A program made the translations under genes and the position numbers. Below the pieces are notes generated by a model. That model had not been told where the DNA came from. It was given only the letters and a program-made list of their open reading frames with translations, and ran no database searches. From an uncultured Chloroflexota bacterium (lineage in GTDB: Bacteria > Chloroflexota > UBA11872), in contig OY282448.1 of NCBI GenBank assembly GCA_958296175.1, forward strand, positions 783,899 through 847,898: a stretch of 64,000 nt of DNA. The letters run 5' to 3'. Positions 45,762 to 53,704 of this stretch are shown piece by piece (positions within the stretch are counted from its first letter, which is position 1; every line of letters begins with the position of its first letter).

Positions 45762-46809
45762 GCTCGACTGGTAAGCGCGGCGCTCGACTCGGCTGCGGGG
45801 ACTCCCTGCGAGGCGGGAAGCCGTCGTCCGCAATGCCGCGGGTTCAGCGGCCTGGCGCGGCCGCCGCGCCGCCGCCGAACGACGCCCAGGGTTTCTGCGC
45901 GGGAACGGGCCGTGAGGGTGCGCCCGCCGCGTCCACCATGCCGCCGCCGCGGGCCTGGGTCCGCGCCGACCGCCGCCCTGCGCCAGACGCCGCCCTCTCG
46001 CCCTTCCCCTACGCCAGGCCCATCACCCCCGCCCTTCCCGCACACGCTGGAATCTCCCCGCCGACCCGCCGGCGCGGCACGTGCGGCGGAACGCCGCGGC
46101 TCGCCTCACCGCTGGCAAGAGCCGCGGCCTCCCCAGACGAGCCGCCCGTGTGTCGGAGGTCCTGACGACGCGGCGGCGGGCGCCGCGCGGCGCGTCCGAC
46201 CCGCAGGGCCTCAGCAGCAGGGGGATGGCTGGGCCCAGCGGCATCGGCCGCCAGCGCCGGATTCCCGGCCGCCGCCGGCCGCGCCGGCGGGCGGAGGAAA
46301 TGCCGGCCGCCGTCTCCCGGCGGCCCGGCAATCGCAGGCGCTGCCGCATCGTCAGAACTCTCCGCACACGGACGCCGCCACTGTGCCACACAAAACACGA
46401 ACGAGCAAGCCCCGTCCACCGCGAATTCCGTCCCGACGCCGGCCGACGCCCGTGGGTCGGGGCGCGGGCGTCGAACCACATGCCGCGAACCGCAGCCCCT
46501 GTCCCCTGGCCGAGACCTTTGCAAACCCCGTCATTCCGGCGAAAAGCCCGCCCCCGTCTGCCCCGTCCGTGATACGGGGTGCTCGATACGGGAGACCGGA
46601 ATCCAGGAGGCCTGAGGGACACCTGTGCGGGAACTGGTTCGGCGACACCGGCGTCCCTTCGACCAGGAAGTGCGCCAAGGTCTCTGGCCGCGAGACCCTG
46701 ACGGGTTCGGCGCACCCCTTTGGTCCGCGGCGGCCCCCGGCCTTCTGACCGCAAGACCCTGCCGCTTCCCAGATAATGCCCGCCGCACCACCCCAGGAGG
46801 ACGCCGCCC
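45762..46809. other. Long intergenic region
   Basis: About 1,050 bases with no credible gene. The minus-strand ORFs at 46009-46524 and elsewhere are low-complexity GC shadows. It contains the plus-strand copy of the 81-base dispersed repeat (46512-46592) and, near the SDR gene, a GATAAT hexamer (46772-46777) and an AGGAGG site (46795) that serve the downstream gene. Confidence 0.5.
46512..46592 (+). repeat. Dispersed 81-bp repeat, plus copy
   Basis: GAGACCTTTGCAAACCCCG, CATTCCGGCGAAAAGCCCGC, then GTGCTCGATACGGG. It matches the reverse complement of 42798-42878 over its full length, with substitutions. The TTCCGGCGAAA core is typical of intergenic repeat elements. Confidence 0.8.
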
Positions 46810-47541
46810 ATGGGAGCGCTCGAAGGCAAGACCGCCATCATCACCGGATCGAACCGCGGCATTGGCCGCGGCATTGCGCGCGCATTCGCCCGCGAAGGCG
46901 CCGCGCTGGCCCTGGCCGCGCGCGGCGCCGACCAGCTGGCCCAGGCCGCCGCCGAGTGCCGCCGCTTCGGAACCCAAGTGGAAGCCATCCCTACCGACGT
47001 CACCCAGGAAGCCTCCGTGGACGCGCTGATCCAGCAGACCGCGGCGCGGCTGGGGCGGCTGGACGTGCTGGTGAACAACGCCGGCATCGCCTGGCACGCG
47101 CCGCTGGTGGATATGGAGCTGCACAGCTGGCAGGCCACGCTGGACACCAACCTGACCGGGCCGTTCCTGTGCGCGCGCGCGGCCCTGCGCGTCATGATCC
47201 CGGCCGGCCGCGGCCGCATCATCAACGTGGCCAGCATCTCCTCCCAGCGCGTGCGCCCGCAGTCGGCCTCCTACAGCGCCAGCAAGTTTGGCCTCTGGGG
47301 ACTCACCCAGGTCATCGCGCTGGAAGGCCGCCCGCACGGCGTGTCGTGCAGCTGCCTGAACCCCGGCAACACCCAGGTCGAGCGCCGCCAACGCACCTCC
47401 CGCGCCGAGGACGCCGAACCCATGATGACCGTCGACGACCTGGCCGCGGCCGCCGTCGCCATGGCCGCGCTGCCCGACCACGTCACCATGCTGGAGGCCA
47501 CCGTCATGCCCGTCGGCCAACTGTTCATCGGCCGCGGCTAA
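46810..47541 (+). CDS. Short-chain dehydrogenase/reductase (FabG-like)
   Basis: 243 aa. Classical SDR: IITGSNRGIGRGIA (10-23), NNAG (about 88-91), the catalytic Ser in NVASISSQ and YSASK (about 151-155), then LNPGNTQVE. It oxidises or reduces an alcohol/ketone with NAD(P). The ATG at 46810 has AGGAGG about nine bases upstream. The C-terminus ends in VMPVGQLFIGRG, which suggests a sugar- or diketogulonate-type reductase rather than a fatty-acid enzyme. It is convergent with the DUF6807 gene. Confidence 0.92.
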   Translation: MGALEGKTAIITGSNRGIGRGIARAFAREGAALALAARGADQLAQAAAECRRFGTQVEAIPTDVTQEASVDALIQQTAARLGRLDVLVNNAGIAWHAPLVDMELHSWQATLDTNLTGPFLCARAALRVMIPAGRGRIINVASISSQRVRPQSASYSASKFGLWGLTQVIALEGRPHGVSCSCLNPGNTQVERRQRTSRAEDAEPMMTVDDLAAAAVAMAALPDHVTMLEATVMPVGQLFIGRG

Positions 47542-47748
47542 AGGGAGCGAGCGCGCGGGCTATTACGGGGAGAGGAGTGGCTGGCGGCAAGTGGCGAGGG
47601 GTCGGTGAATAGCGGCCAGCGCCTGGGGCTGGCGGCTGGCGAAAAGAAGCCGCGCCCGTGAGCCGCAGGGCGCCTGTTCCCAACCGCGCCCGGCGACCGC
47701 CAATCCACAACCGCGCATCACGAACCCCGAGCCGCAAGCCAGACGCCG

Positions 47749-48681
47749 CTATCCACGCTCCTCCGCCCGAAACCGCGCGAACTCGCCCGCAACGTCCGCC
47801 TCCAGGTGGTCGCCGTCGTGCACCACGAAGCGCACCGTCTGGTCCAGCGGGCGGTCGGCGGTGACGTCCACCGCTTGCATGCGCATGGTGCTGATGCAGA
47901 TCGAGCCGTAGTCCCGCACGAACCAGGGCGCGCCGTCGAACGAGGCGTCGGGCAGCACGCCCACCCCGGCGGTCTTGCCAAACGCCAGCGGGCCGTGCGC
48001 GTCCACCCAGGCCGCCGGCTGGTCGAAGATTTCCGCCTCGTTGGTGCGGCCTTCGGAGTCTTTGATGACCCCGTGGTGCGTAACGTGCAGGCGGTCGGCC
48101 AGGCGCAGGCCAAAGTAGCTGTGCTTGGTTGGCCCGATCGTCACCGCGTCGGGCGACTTGGCCGACCCCGCCAGCGGCGCGCCGGGCAGCGGCGTGCCGT
48201 CGGCCAGCCGGCCGGCCGGCGCCGCCGCGCCGCCGCCGGGAACCAGCTGCGAGCGCACGGTCAACAGGTTGGACACCTCGCCGGGCTGGATGTCGGTGGT
48301 GCGCGTTTCCATCAGCACCAGACGCCCGTCCGGGTCGCTCCAGTCCGGCGCGCCGCGCCACTCCAGCGTCTGCGTCACGCGCAGCAGGCCGGCGGCCAGC
48401 TGCTCCCAGGATGCCTCCAGCTCCCGAATCGCCCCCGCCGTGCGGCCCGCGTAGGCGCGCTCGATGTAGAAGTTGTAGCCGCTCACCTCTTCGGCGGCGA
48501 TCCAGATGGAGCGGTGATGCGGATGATCCACCGGCGTCTCGTCCGTCACCGACTGCCCCGCGGGCGTGTACACCGGATACAGATAGTTGCGCGTCTGCCC
48601 CTGGTTGAACGCCGTGACGAACCGCCCGCCCCAGCTGACCATGCGGCGCCCCTGCAAGACCTCCACCTCGAACGTGCTCAT
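47749..48681 (-). CDS. DUF6807 (PmoA-like) family protein
   Basis: 310 aa. DUF6807 family: NYLYPVYTPAGQSVTDETPVDHPHHRSIWIA (32-62) is its hallmark (HPHHRS), followed by the beta-rich sandwich with HSYFGLRLAD and DGAPWFVRDYGSIC. These proteins are annotated PmoA-like but have no proven role in methane oxidation; genomic context usually ties them to sugar catabolism with Gfo/Idh genes. The ATG at 48681 begins the conserved strand. The HTH-less LacI-type gene upstream is on the same strand, 470 bases away across a repeat array. Confidence 0.85.
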   Translation of the reverse strand: MSTFEVEVLQGRRMVSWGGRFVTAFNQGQTRNYLYPVYTPAGQSVTDETPVDHPHHRSIWIAAEEVSGYNFYIERAYAGRTAGAIRELEASWEQLAAGLLRVTQTLEWRGAPDWSDPDGRLVLMETRTTDIQPGEVSNLLTVRSQLVPGGGAAAPAGRLADGTPLPGAPLAGSAKSPDAVTIGPTKHSYFGLRLADRLHVTHHGVIKDSEGRTNEAEIFDQPAAWVDAHGPLAFGKTAGVGVLPDASFDGAPWFVRDYGSICISTMRMQAVDVTADRPLDQTVRFVVHDGDHLEADVAGEFARFRAEERG

Positions 48682-48739
48682 GCGCGGACCCCCTTCAGCC
48701 GTATCAGCGAACCCTGCCGCCGCCCATTATGAAGCCCCC

Positions 48740-49130
48740 TCGCGCCCCCCTCTCCCTCGCGGTAGCCGCTTCCCTCGTGCCCTCGTCTCCCTCGAAGGAG
48801 GGGGCAAGGTGAAGGTGAAACGCGCGGGCGAAGCCCCCCCTCTTGTCCCCTCTCCCTTGAGGGAGAGGGCTAGGGTGAGGGTGAGAGGCGCAGGAGCGGC
48901 CACCCTCGTTCCCCCTCCCCCTCGAAGGAGAAGTCCCCCTCGGCTCCCTCTCCCTCGAAGGAGAAGGCAAGGCGAGGGTGAAACGCGCGGGCGAAGTCCC
49001 CCCTCTTGTCCCCTCTCCCTCGAAGGAGAAGGCAAGGCGAGGGTGAAGCGCACAGGAGAAGCCGCCTCTTGTCCCCTCTCCCTCGAGGGAGAGGGCTAGG
49101 GTGAGGGTGAGAGGCGCGGGCGCCGACCCT
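48740..49130. repeat. Array of CCCTCTCCC palindromic repeats, 63-bp period
   Basis: About five units carry TCTTGTCCCCTCTCCCT or similar followed by CGAAGGAGAAGGCAAGG and AGGGTGAAACGCGCGGG. Clear unit starts are at 48841, 48905 (diverged), 49004 and 49067; 49004 to 49067 is 63 bases. At 48853-48873 and 49080-49100 the central part is a full palindrome (CCTCTCCCT/AGGGAGAGG). The array separates the DUF6807 and LacI-type genes. Confidence 0.85.
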
Positions 49131-49150
49131 CACCGCCGCGCGGGCAGCCC

Positions 49151-49990
49151 TCACCGCCGCGCCGGCGCGGTGGACGCCCCCGGCGCCAGCACCCCCGGCA
49201 GCAGCTCCTGCAGCGGCGCGTCCGCCCGCCCCTCGGCGGCCGCAATCAAATGCTCAGCCCCCAGCCGCCCCATCTCCTCCTTGGCAAAGGTCACGCACGT
49301 CATGGGCGGGCTGACGTGCTCGGTGGGAATCGGCGCGTTCAGCTGGGTGAACGTGGTGCCCACGAACGACACGTCGTCCGGGATGGACACGCCGGCCTCC
49401 AGCAGCGTGCGGTAGGCGGCCAGCGCCATGGGCAGGTTCTGCACGTAAACCGCGTCGGGCAGCGTGCGCTGCGCCAGCATGGCCCGCGCGGCGGCGCGGC
49501 CGGAGTCGGCCAGCTTCGGCCCGAAATGCACGTCCGCCGCCGCCAGCGGCCGCCCGGCGGCCGCCGCCGTGTCGCGGAACCCCGCAAAGCGCGCGCCGTG
49601 ATAGGCGTCCAGCTGCGCCGGGCTGCCCGGCAGCGCCGCCGCCAGCCGCTGGTGGCCCAAGTCCAGCAGATGCTCGGCCGCGGTGCGCCCGATGTCGAAA
49701 TTGTCAGGCGCAACGTACCCGCAGCCGTCCGCGGCCTGCTCGCACACCACCGAAGGGCGCGCGTGCGCGCGCAGGAAGTCCAGGTCCGCCGCGTCCGGGC
49801 CAAACACCAGCAGGCCGTCCTCGTCCGCCGCCCGCGCGGCCGCGGCCGCCAGCGCTCCCGCCGGAAAGGTGTACAGGCACAGCCCGTGCCCCCCGCGCGC
49901 CGCCGTCAGCTGCGCGTGATACAGCGCCACCGCATAAGCCCCCGCATCGAACCCGCCGCGGTAGAACACCCCAAGCCGCGCCATCCGCAT
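49151..49990 (-). CDS. LacI/GalR-type effector-binding protein without HTH
   Basis: 279 aa. The sequence starts at the first strand of the periplasmic-binding-protein-like domain (MRMARLGVFYRGGFDAGAYA) and shows the LacI-type landmarks: VAPDNFDIGRTAAEHLLDLGHQRLA (about 94-118), FAGFRD, DAVYVQNLPMAL, and DDVSFVGTTFTQ. The usual 55-residue N-terminal HTH and hinge are absent; the frame continues upstream only as GC-rich nonsense. GGAGGG precedes the start, so the short protein is real. It may sense a sugar and act through another protein, or be a remnant regulator. Confidence 0.82.
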   Translation of the reverse strand: MRMARLGVFYRGGFDAGAYAVALYHAQLTAARGGHGLCLYTFPAGALAAAAARAADEDGLLVFGPDAADLDFLRAHARPSVVCEQAADGCGYVAPDNFDIGRTAAEHLLDLGHQRLAAALPGSPAQLDAYHGARFAGFRDTAAAAGRPLAAADVHFGPKLADSGRAAARAMLAQRTLPDAVYVQNLPMALAAYRTLLEAGVSIPDDVSFVGTTFTQLNAPIPTEHVSPPMTCVTFAKEEMGRLGAEHLIAAAEGRADAPLQELLPGVLAPGASTAPARR

Positions 49991-50473
49991 GCCCTCCGTC
50001 CACCAGCCCCCGCCGCAGTCTAAGCGCGCCCCGCCCCCGCGCGTTCCCATGCCCAGGGGCCGCGGACTACTACAAGAAGTGGGGCGGCGTCGCGCCCCCC
50101 ACGCGCCCCCCGGCCCAGGCGCCCGCCGCCGCTTCGTGCGCCGGCTCGCGCTCCGCCCAACGTGTGCGCCCGGGCCGCGGCCCCGCCGCGCACCAGCCGC
50201 CGAGCGCGCCGACGCCCGCCCGCGCCAGCCTCCCCAGCCGCCCGCCAGACGGCGGCCGCGTCCGGGCCGCCGCCGCCGCCGAAACTTTCCCGCGGCTTGC
50301 GCTTGACCGCCGCGCCTGCGTCGTCTACCGTCAGCGTGGACTCGCCACAAGTCAGAACCCCCCGCGTGCGTCTCTGCGAGGATGTGGCTTCCCCTGCCCC
50401 CTTGTGACGCACGCACGGGATCGCGACGGCTTGTGGTGAGTAGTCAACATCCGCGCCACAAGGGGGCACTTCA
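49991..50473. other. Intergenic region with a duplicated block and a long inverted repeat
   Basis: 483 bases. At 50164-50220 lies a 58-base block that is repeated, with changes, at 51392-51450. At 50395-50406 and 50457-50468 lie the two arms of a perfect 12-base inverted repeat. No gene is seen. Confidence 0.6.
50395..50468 (+). promoter_or_regulatory. Candidate translation-control hairpin covering the RBS
   Basis: TGCCCCCTTGTG (50395-50406) is exactly complementary to CACAAGGGGGCA (50457-50468). After one mismatch three more pairs follow, with about 42 bases in the loop. The right arm includes the Shine-Dalgarno AAGGGGG and ends five bases before the ATG at 50474. In RNA this helix would hide the ribosome-binding site. 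Confidence 0.6.
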
Positions 50474-51265
50474 ATGGCCCGTCGAGCGGTCGATCCTCAG
50501 CCTCACCTCACCAGAACGCCGGCGCGGACACCCGCCGCTCCGCGCCGCCCGGCGGCCAGCAACTGGACTCGCTGGATCAGGAAGTCTGGTTTAGCGCTCG
50601 CACTGGTAGCGGCGGCCATTGCGGTGACGGGCCTTTGGCTTGTCGTTCGCGCTGACGAACACCTCAGCCCGTTCGTCGCGTGCATCCTCGACGCTGAACC
50701 CGAAGACCGAGCGGCATGCTACGAGTTCTCGTCAGGAACGCGGGCCTGGTCGGCGCCGACGCCCCCGCCAACGCCGACGCCAGAGCGCGCGACCGAGTGG
50801 AGCTATTACGTTCGCACCGACTCGATTACGGGCAAACGCACGAGCTACGCGCAGACCAACACGACCAATGTACGGTCCAGCTACGAGTACTACCGCGGCA
50901 CTCGGGCGAGCGTATACGCGCGATGCTCGATTGGAGAAAGCAACCCGCTCGACGTGTTCGTCGCGTTTGGCGAGAGCGCTCACATCTCTGGCAACATCTA
51001 CGATAACGTGAAGGTTGCCTACCGGTTCAGAGGGGAAGCGCCCGTAGAAACGCATTTCAGTGAGTCCACCAACAATTCGGCCGTGTTCGCCTGGAACAAC
51101 CAAGAGGTCGGTTTCGCGCGTGCGCTGATTCGCAATGAACAGCTGTCGTTCCGCGCGACTGCTTGGCACAGCGGCGACACCTACACGGCTGTATTCGCCT
51201 TGAACGGTGCAGAAGACCCTGAGCACCCCGTGCTTCGCGTGCTGAGGGACTGCAACCGCATCTAA
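50474..51265 (+). CDS. Membrane-anchored extracytoplasmic protein, unknown function
   Basis: 263 aa. A basic N-terminus, one TM helix (about 39-59, LALALVAAAIAVTGLWLVV), a Pro/Thr linker (PTPPPTPTPE) and a beta-rich domain (about 108-263: WSYYVRTDSITGKRTSYAQT, YARCSIGESNPLDVFVAFGE, NIYDNVKVAYRFRGEAP, FRATAWHSGDTYTAVFAL). The beta domain resembles VasI/TagO-like and prophage-type single-TM proteins, but only weakly. Two Cys at the N-terminal side and two in the C-terminal half may bond. AT-richer than neighbours. Translation probably depends on the hairpin upstream. Confidence 0.75.
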   Translation: MARRAVDPQPHLTRTPARTPAAPRRPAASNWTRWIRKSGLALALVAAAIAVTGLWLVVRADEHLSPFVACILDAEPEDRAACYEFSSGTRAWSAPTPPPTPTPERATEWSYYVRTDSITGKRTSYAQTNTTNVRSSYEYYRGTRASVYARCSIGESNPLDVFVAFGESAHISGNIYDNVKVAYRFRGEAPVETHFSESTNNSAVFAWNNQEVGFARALIRNEQLSFRATAWHSGDTYTAVFALNGAEDPEHPVLRVLRDCNRI

Positions 51266-51859
51266 CGTGCAGATGACGAAACCCTGCCGGCAGGTGTACC
51301 GAGGATCGTTCCCTCGGCGGCGGGCCGTGCGAGGGTGCTTCGACGGTGTGCAGGTGAACCTGCACACCGTCCGCCGTCCCCGTCGCAGTCTGCGTGCGCG
51401 CCCGGGCCATGGCCCCGCCGAGCATCAGCCGTCGAGCGCGCCGGCGCCCGACGGCTCCGAGCCGAGAGGGCCGGCGACCCGGAGCGCTGTCTCGTTTCTG
51501 GCGCGGCGGCTGTCCTCGCGCTGGCAGCCCAGACTGGTTGGGGCGATGGCGGCAAGCCTGGGCGTCCCACGACGCACCCGCTTTTTGCTGAACTCGATAC
51601 CTTGGACACGGCCAGCGGCGCCGTGCGTTTGACCGTCAACCCCGGGAGTTCTAGAGTGGCGCTGGATTGCCCGTCTATGGGTCGGGGGGCGGGGTTGTGC
51701 GCCATCACGCTGGTCGCGTGCCTTGTCCTTCTCGTGGTGCACGCAGGGAGTCGTGGCTGATGTGCATTTGCTGCGACCAAGCTTTCGCTTGCCGGGGCGC
51801 ATTGAGCCGTCCCTATCCAATTCAAACGGGTAGAGACCGCTCTAAATCGAGGTGATGAG
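51266..51859. other. Intergenic region with hairpin and duplicated block
   Basis: 594 bases. Contains a 14-base perfect inverted repeat at 51342-51371 and the second copy of the 58-base block (51392-51450). Both strands have open frames (e.g. 51335-51760) without protein features. TCTAGAG at about 51648 and AGGTGA before the next gene are the only expression signals. Confidence 0.5.
51342..51371. repeat. Perfect 14-bp inverted repeat with 2-base centre
   Basis: GACGGTGTGCAGGT, GA, ACCTGCACACCGTC. It begins 76 bases after the stop of the 50474 gene. No U-run follows, so it is not a standard terminator; operator or mRNA-end hairpin are both possible. Confidence 0.8.
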
Positions 51860-52048
51860 ATGCCACTCAACGTTGGGCCTCTGGAACTTATCGTCATCTT
51901 CATAATACTCTTGATTCCGTGGGGCTGGTTCAACTACTGGATCGCAGGTCAAAAGAAACGCCACCAATGGGGTTGGTGTTTTCTCTCGCTGGTCTTTGGT
52001 TTCTTTGCGACTATCGTGTTGCTGCTGTTGCCTCAAGGAGATCGCTGA
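51860..52048 (+). CDS. Small two-TM membrane protein
   Basis: 62 aa. Two TM helices (LELIVIFIILLIPWGWFNYW and GWCFLSLVFGFFATIVLLLL) are joined by a short basic loop (AGQKKRHQW). The layout resembles short phospholipase-D-N-terminal-like or superinfection-immunity-like proteins, without enough match to name one. A GAGGTGATGAG sequence directly before the ATG at 51860 gives a strong ribosome-binding site. The GC content is clearly lower than that of neighbouring genes. Confidence 0.65.
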   Translation: MPLNVGPLELIVIFIILLIPWGWFNYWIAGQKKRHQWGWCFLSLVFGFFATIVLLLLPQGDR

Positions 52049-52150
52049 AGCGACGAAGAGGTTGGTCGTTCTCATCGCGCACCTTGCCTCTTGCCGAATA
52101 CACAGGCCTAGAATCCTTGGAGATTGTGGGGCCGAACAATTCCCCCGCGT

Positions 52151-53404
52151 CTACTTCGCCCGCCGCAGTACTGGCCGCGTAACCCAGGTGAATCCGAACA
52201 CCGCGGCTACCACCGCCGCGCCTAGCAGGGTGGCGGCTTGGACGCCCAGGGGTTCGGCGATGGCGCCGATGAGGAGCGCGCCGATGGGGGAGAGGCCGAT
52301 GAAGGTGATGGTGTTCAGGCTCATCACGCGGCCGTAGTAGGCCTCGTCGGCGGCCAGCAGCAGCATGGTGCGCACGGCGGCCGAGAACACCGTGTTCAGC
52401 AGCCCCACCAGCACCAGCAGCGCCAGCGACAGCGCCAGGTTGGTGGAAAGCGCAAAGCCGGCCAGCGCTGTCAGATACCCGGCCGCGGCCAGTCCCGCCA
52501 GCCGCCCGGTCGAGGGCAGCCAGCCGGCGCTGGCCACCACGAAGGCGCCGAGCACGGCGCCAAGGCCCGGCGCGGCCACTATCCAGCCCAGGCCGGTCAC
52601 GTCCACGTGCAGCACGGTGCTGGCAAAGCTGGGCGCCAGCATCTGGAACGAACGGCCGAAGAGGCTGGCGATGGCCGACACGGCAATCACCACCACAATA
52701 AGCTCGCGGCTGAAGGCAAAGCGCAGACCGTCGCGCACGCTGTGCAGCACCGCCTCGCGCGGGCGCGGCTGAAACCGCGGCAGCCGCAGCAGCGCCAGGG
52801 CGGCAAACACGGGCAGCGTGCTGGCGGCGTTGATGAACAGCACGGCGGCGGCGCCGATGACGGGCACCAGCAGCCCTGCCGCCGCGGGGCCGATCAGCGC
52901 CCCGCCCGTGAACACCACCGCGTGCAGCGCCACGGCCTTGCGCAGGTCTTCCCTGGGAACCAGCGACGGCACGATGGCCTGCCGCGTGGGCTGGTCGAAG
53001 GCGCCGGCGACGGCGGCCAGAAACCCCAGCGCCGCAAAGTGCCAGACCTGCGCCGCGCCTGCCGCCACCAGCACGGCCAGCGTCAACCCCAGCAGCGCCT
53101 GGCTGAGCTGCGTGATCCACAGCAGCGTGCGCCTATCCATGCGGTCGGCCGCCACGCCGCCAACGAACGGCAGCACCACCATGGGCACCCCGCGCGCCGC
53201 GCTGACCAGGCCCACCCAAAACGGCGAGTGCGTCAGCTCTTCCGTCAGCCACCCCACCACCATGATTTGCATCCAGGTGCCGGAGTGCGAGACGACCAGG
53301 CTGAACCAGAACAGCGCGAAGTTGCGGTGGCGCAGCACGCCCAGCCGCCGCCAGGGGCCGCCCCCAGCCGCCGGCCGCGGCCGTTTCGCCGTCAGGTCCG
53401 CCAT
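52151..53404 (-). CDS. MFS transporter (EntS-like, MFS_3)
   Basis: 417 aa with twelve predicted TM helices. The N-terminal FRxFxLFWxSLxxSxxGTWMQ pattern (RHRNFALFWFSLVVSHSGTWMQ, 26-47), GGVAADRMDRRTLLW (motif A, about 81-95) and FDQPTRQAIVPSLVPREDL (about 133-151) are typical of the EntS/enterobactin-exporter group. It likely expels a small molecule in exchange for H+. The ATG at 53404 fits. It is convergent with the 51860 gene and divergent from the DEAD-box gene. Confidence 0.93.
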   Translation of the reverse strand: MADLTAKRPRPAAGGGPWRRLGVLRHRNFALFWFSLVVSHSGTWMQIMVVGWLTEELTHSPFWVGLVSAARGVPMVVLPFVGGVAADRMDRRTLLWITQLSQALLGLTLAVLVAAGAAQVWHFAALGFLAAVAGAFDQPTRQAIVPSLVPREDLRKAVALHAVVFTGGALIGPAAAGLLVPVIGAAAVLFINAASTLPVFAALALLRLPRFQPRPREAVLHSVRDGLRFAFSRELIVVVIAVSAIASLFGRSFQMLAPSFASTVLHVDVTGLGWIVAAPGLGAVLGAFVVASAGWLPSTGRLAGLAAAGYLTALAGFALSTNLALSLALLVLVGLLNTVFSAAVRTMLLLAADEAYYGRVMSLNTITFIGLSPIGALLIGAIAEPLGVQAATLLGAAVVAAVFGFTWVTRPVLRRAK

Positions 53405-53423
53405 CGCTCCCGCCGCGCCGCGC

Positions 53424-53511
53424 GTGACGCCGCATGCGCCCGTGTGCGGGGTGCTCGATCCACTGTTGGCCGTTCCATTGCACCGTGACGCCGCATGCGC
53501 TCGTGTGCGGG
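53424..53511. repeat. Pair of 27-bp direct repeats with internal dyad
   Basis: GTGACGCCGCATGCGC, one variable base, CGTGTGCGGG occurs at 53424-53450 and 53485-53511 (61 bases apart). Inside each, CCGCA and TGCGG can form a small hairpin. They lie between the divergent MFS and DEAD-box genes. Confidence 0.8.
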
Positions 53512-53592
53512 CCGATCATCGCCTACGCGCCGCAAACCCGCGCGCCCGCCCGCGGTTCGCGCGGCGGGCGTGCGCAACCGCCGCGGGTGGGG

Positions 53593-53598
53593 TACACT
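53593..53598 (+). promoter_or_regulatory. Candidate -10 element of the DEAD-box gene
   Basis: TACACT within GGGGTACACTGCGG, about 110 bases before the helicase. The same word occurs at 58092, upstream of the methyltransferase. No good -35 is seen. Confidence 0.35.
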
Positions 53599-53704
53599 GC
53601 GGGACAACCAGAAGCCGCGCAGCCTCCAGAACCAGACGCGCGGCACGAAACCGCGCCCTACGCCGCAGACGCCGGCGGGGCGCCCGTGAAGGGAACTCGA
53701 CGTT

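Noticed and set aside
46009..46524. 171-aa minus-strand ORF in the long gap before the SDR gene
   Set aside because: Composition is low-complexity and it crosses a dispersed repeat; no protein motif is seen.
48740..49130. CRISPR array
   Set aside because: The period is regular, but spacers are not unique and the units are palindromic intergenic elements; no cas genes are present.
51342..51371. Intrinsic terminator
   Set aside because: No U-rich tail, and the two-base centre is a poor RNA loop.
51335..51760. 141-aa plus-strand ORF
   Set aside because: Overlaps the palindrome and duplicated block; no motif and no Shine-Dalgarno.
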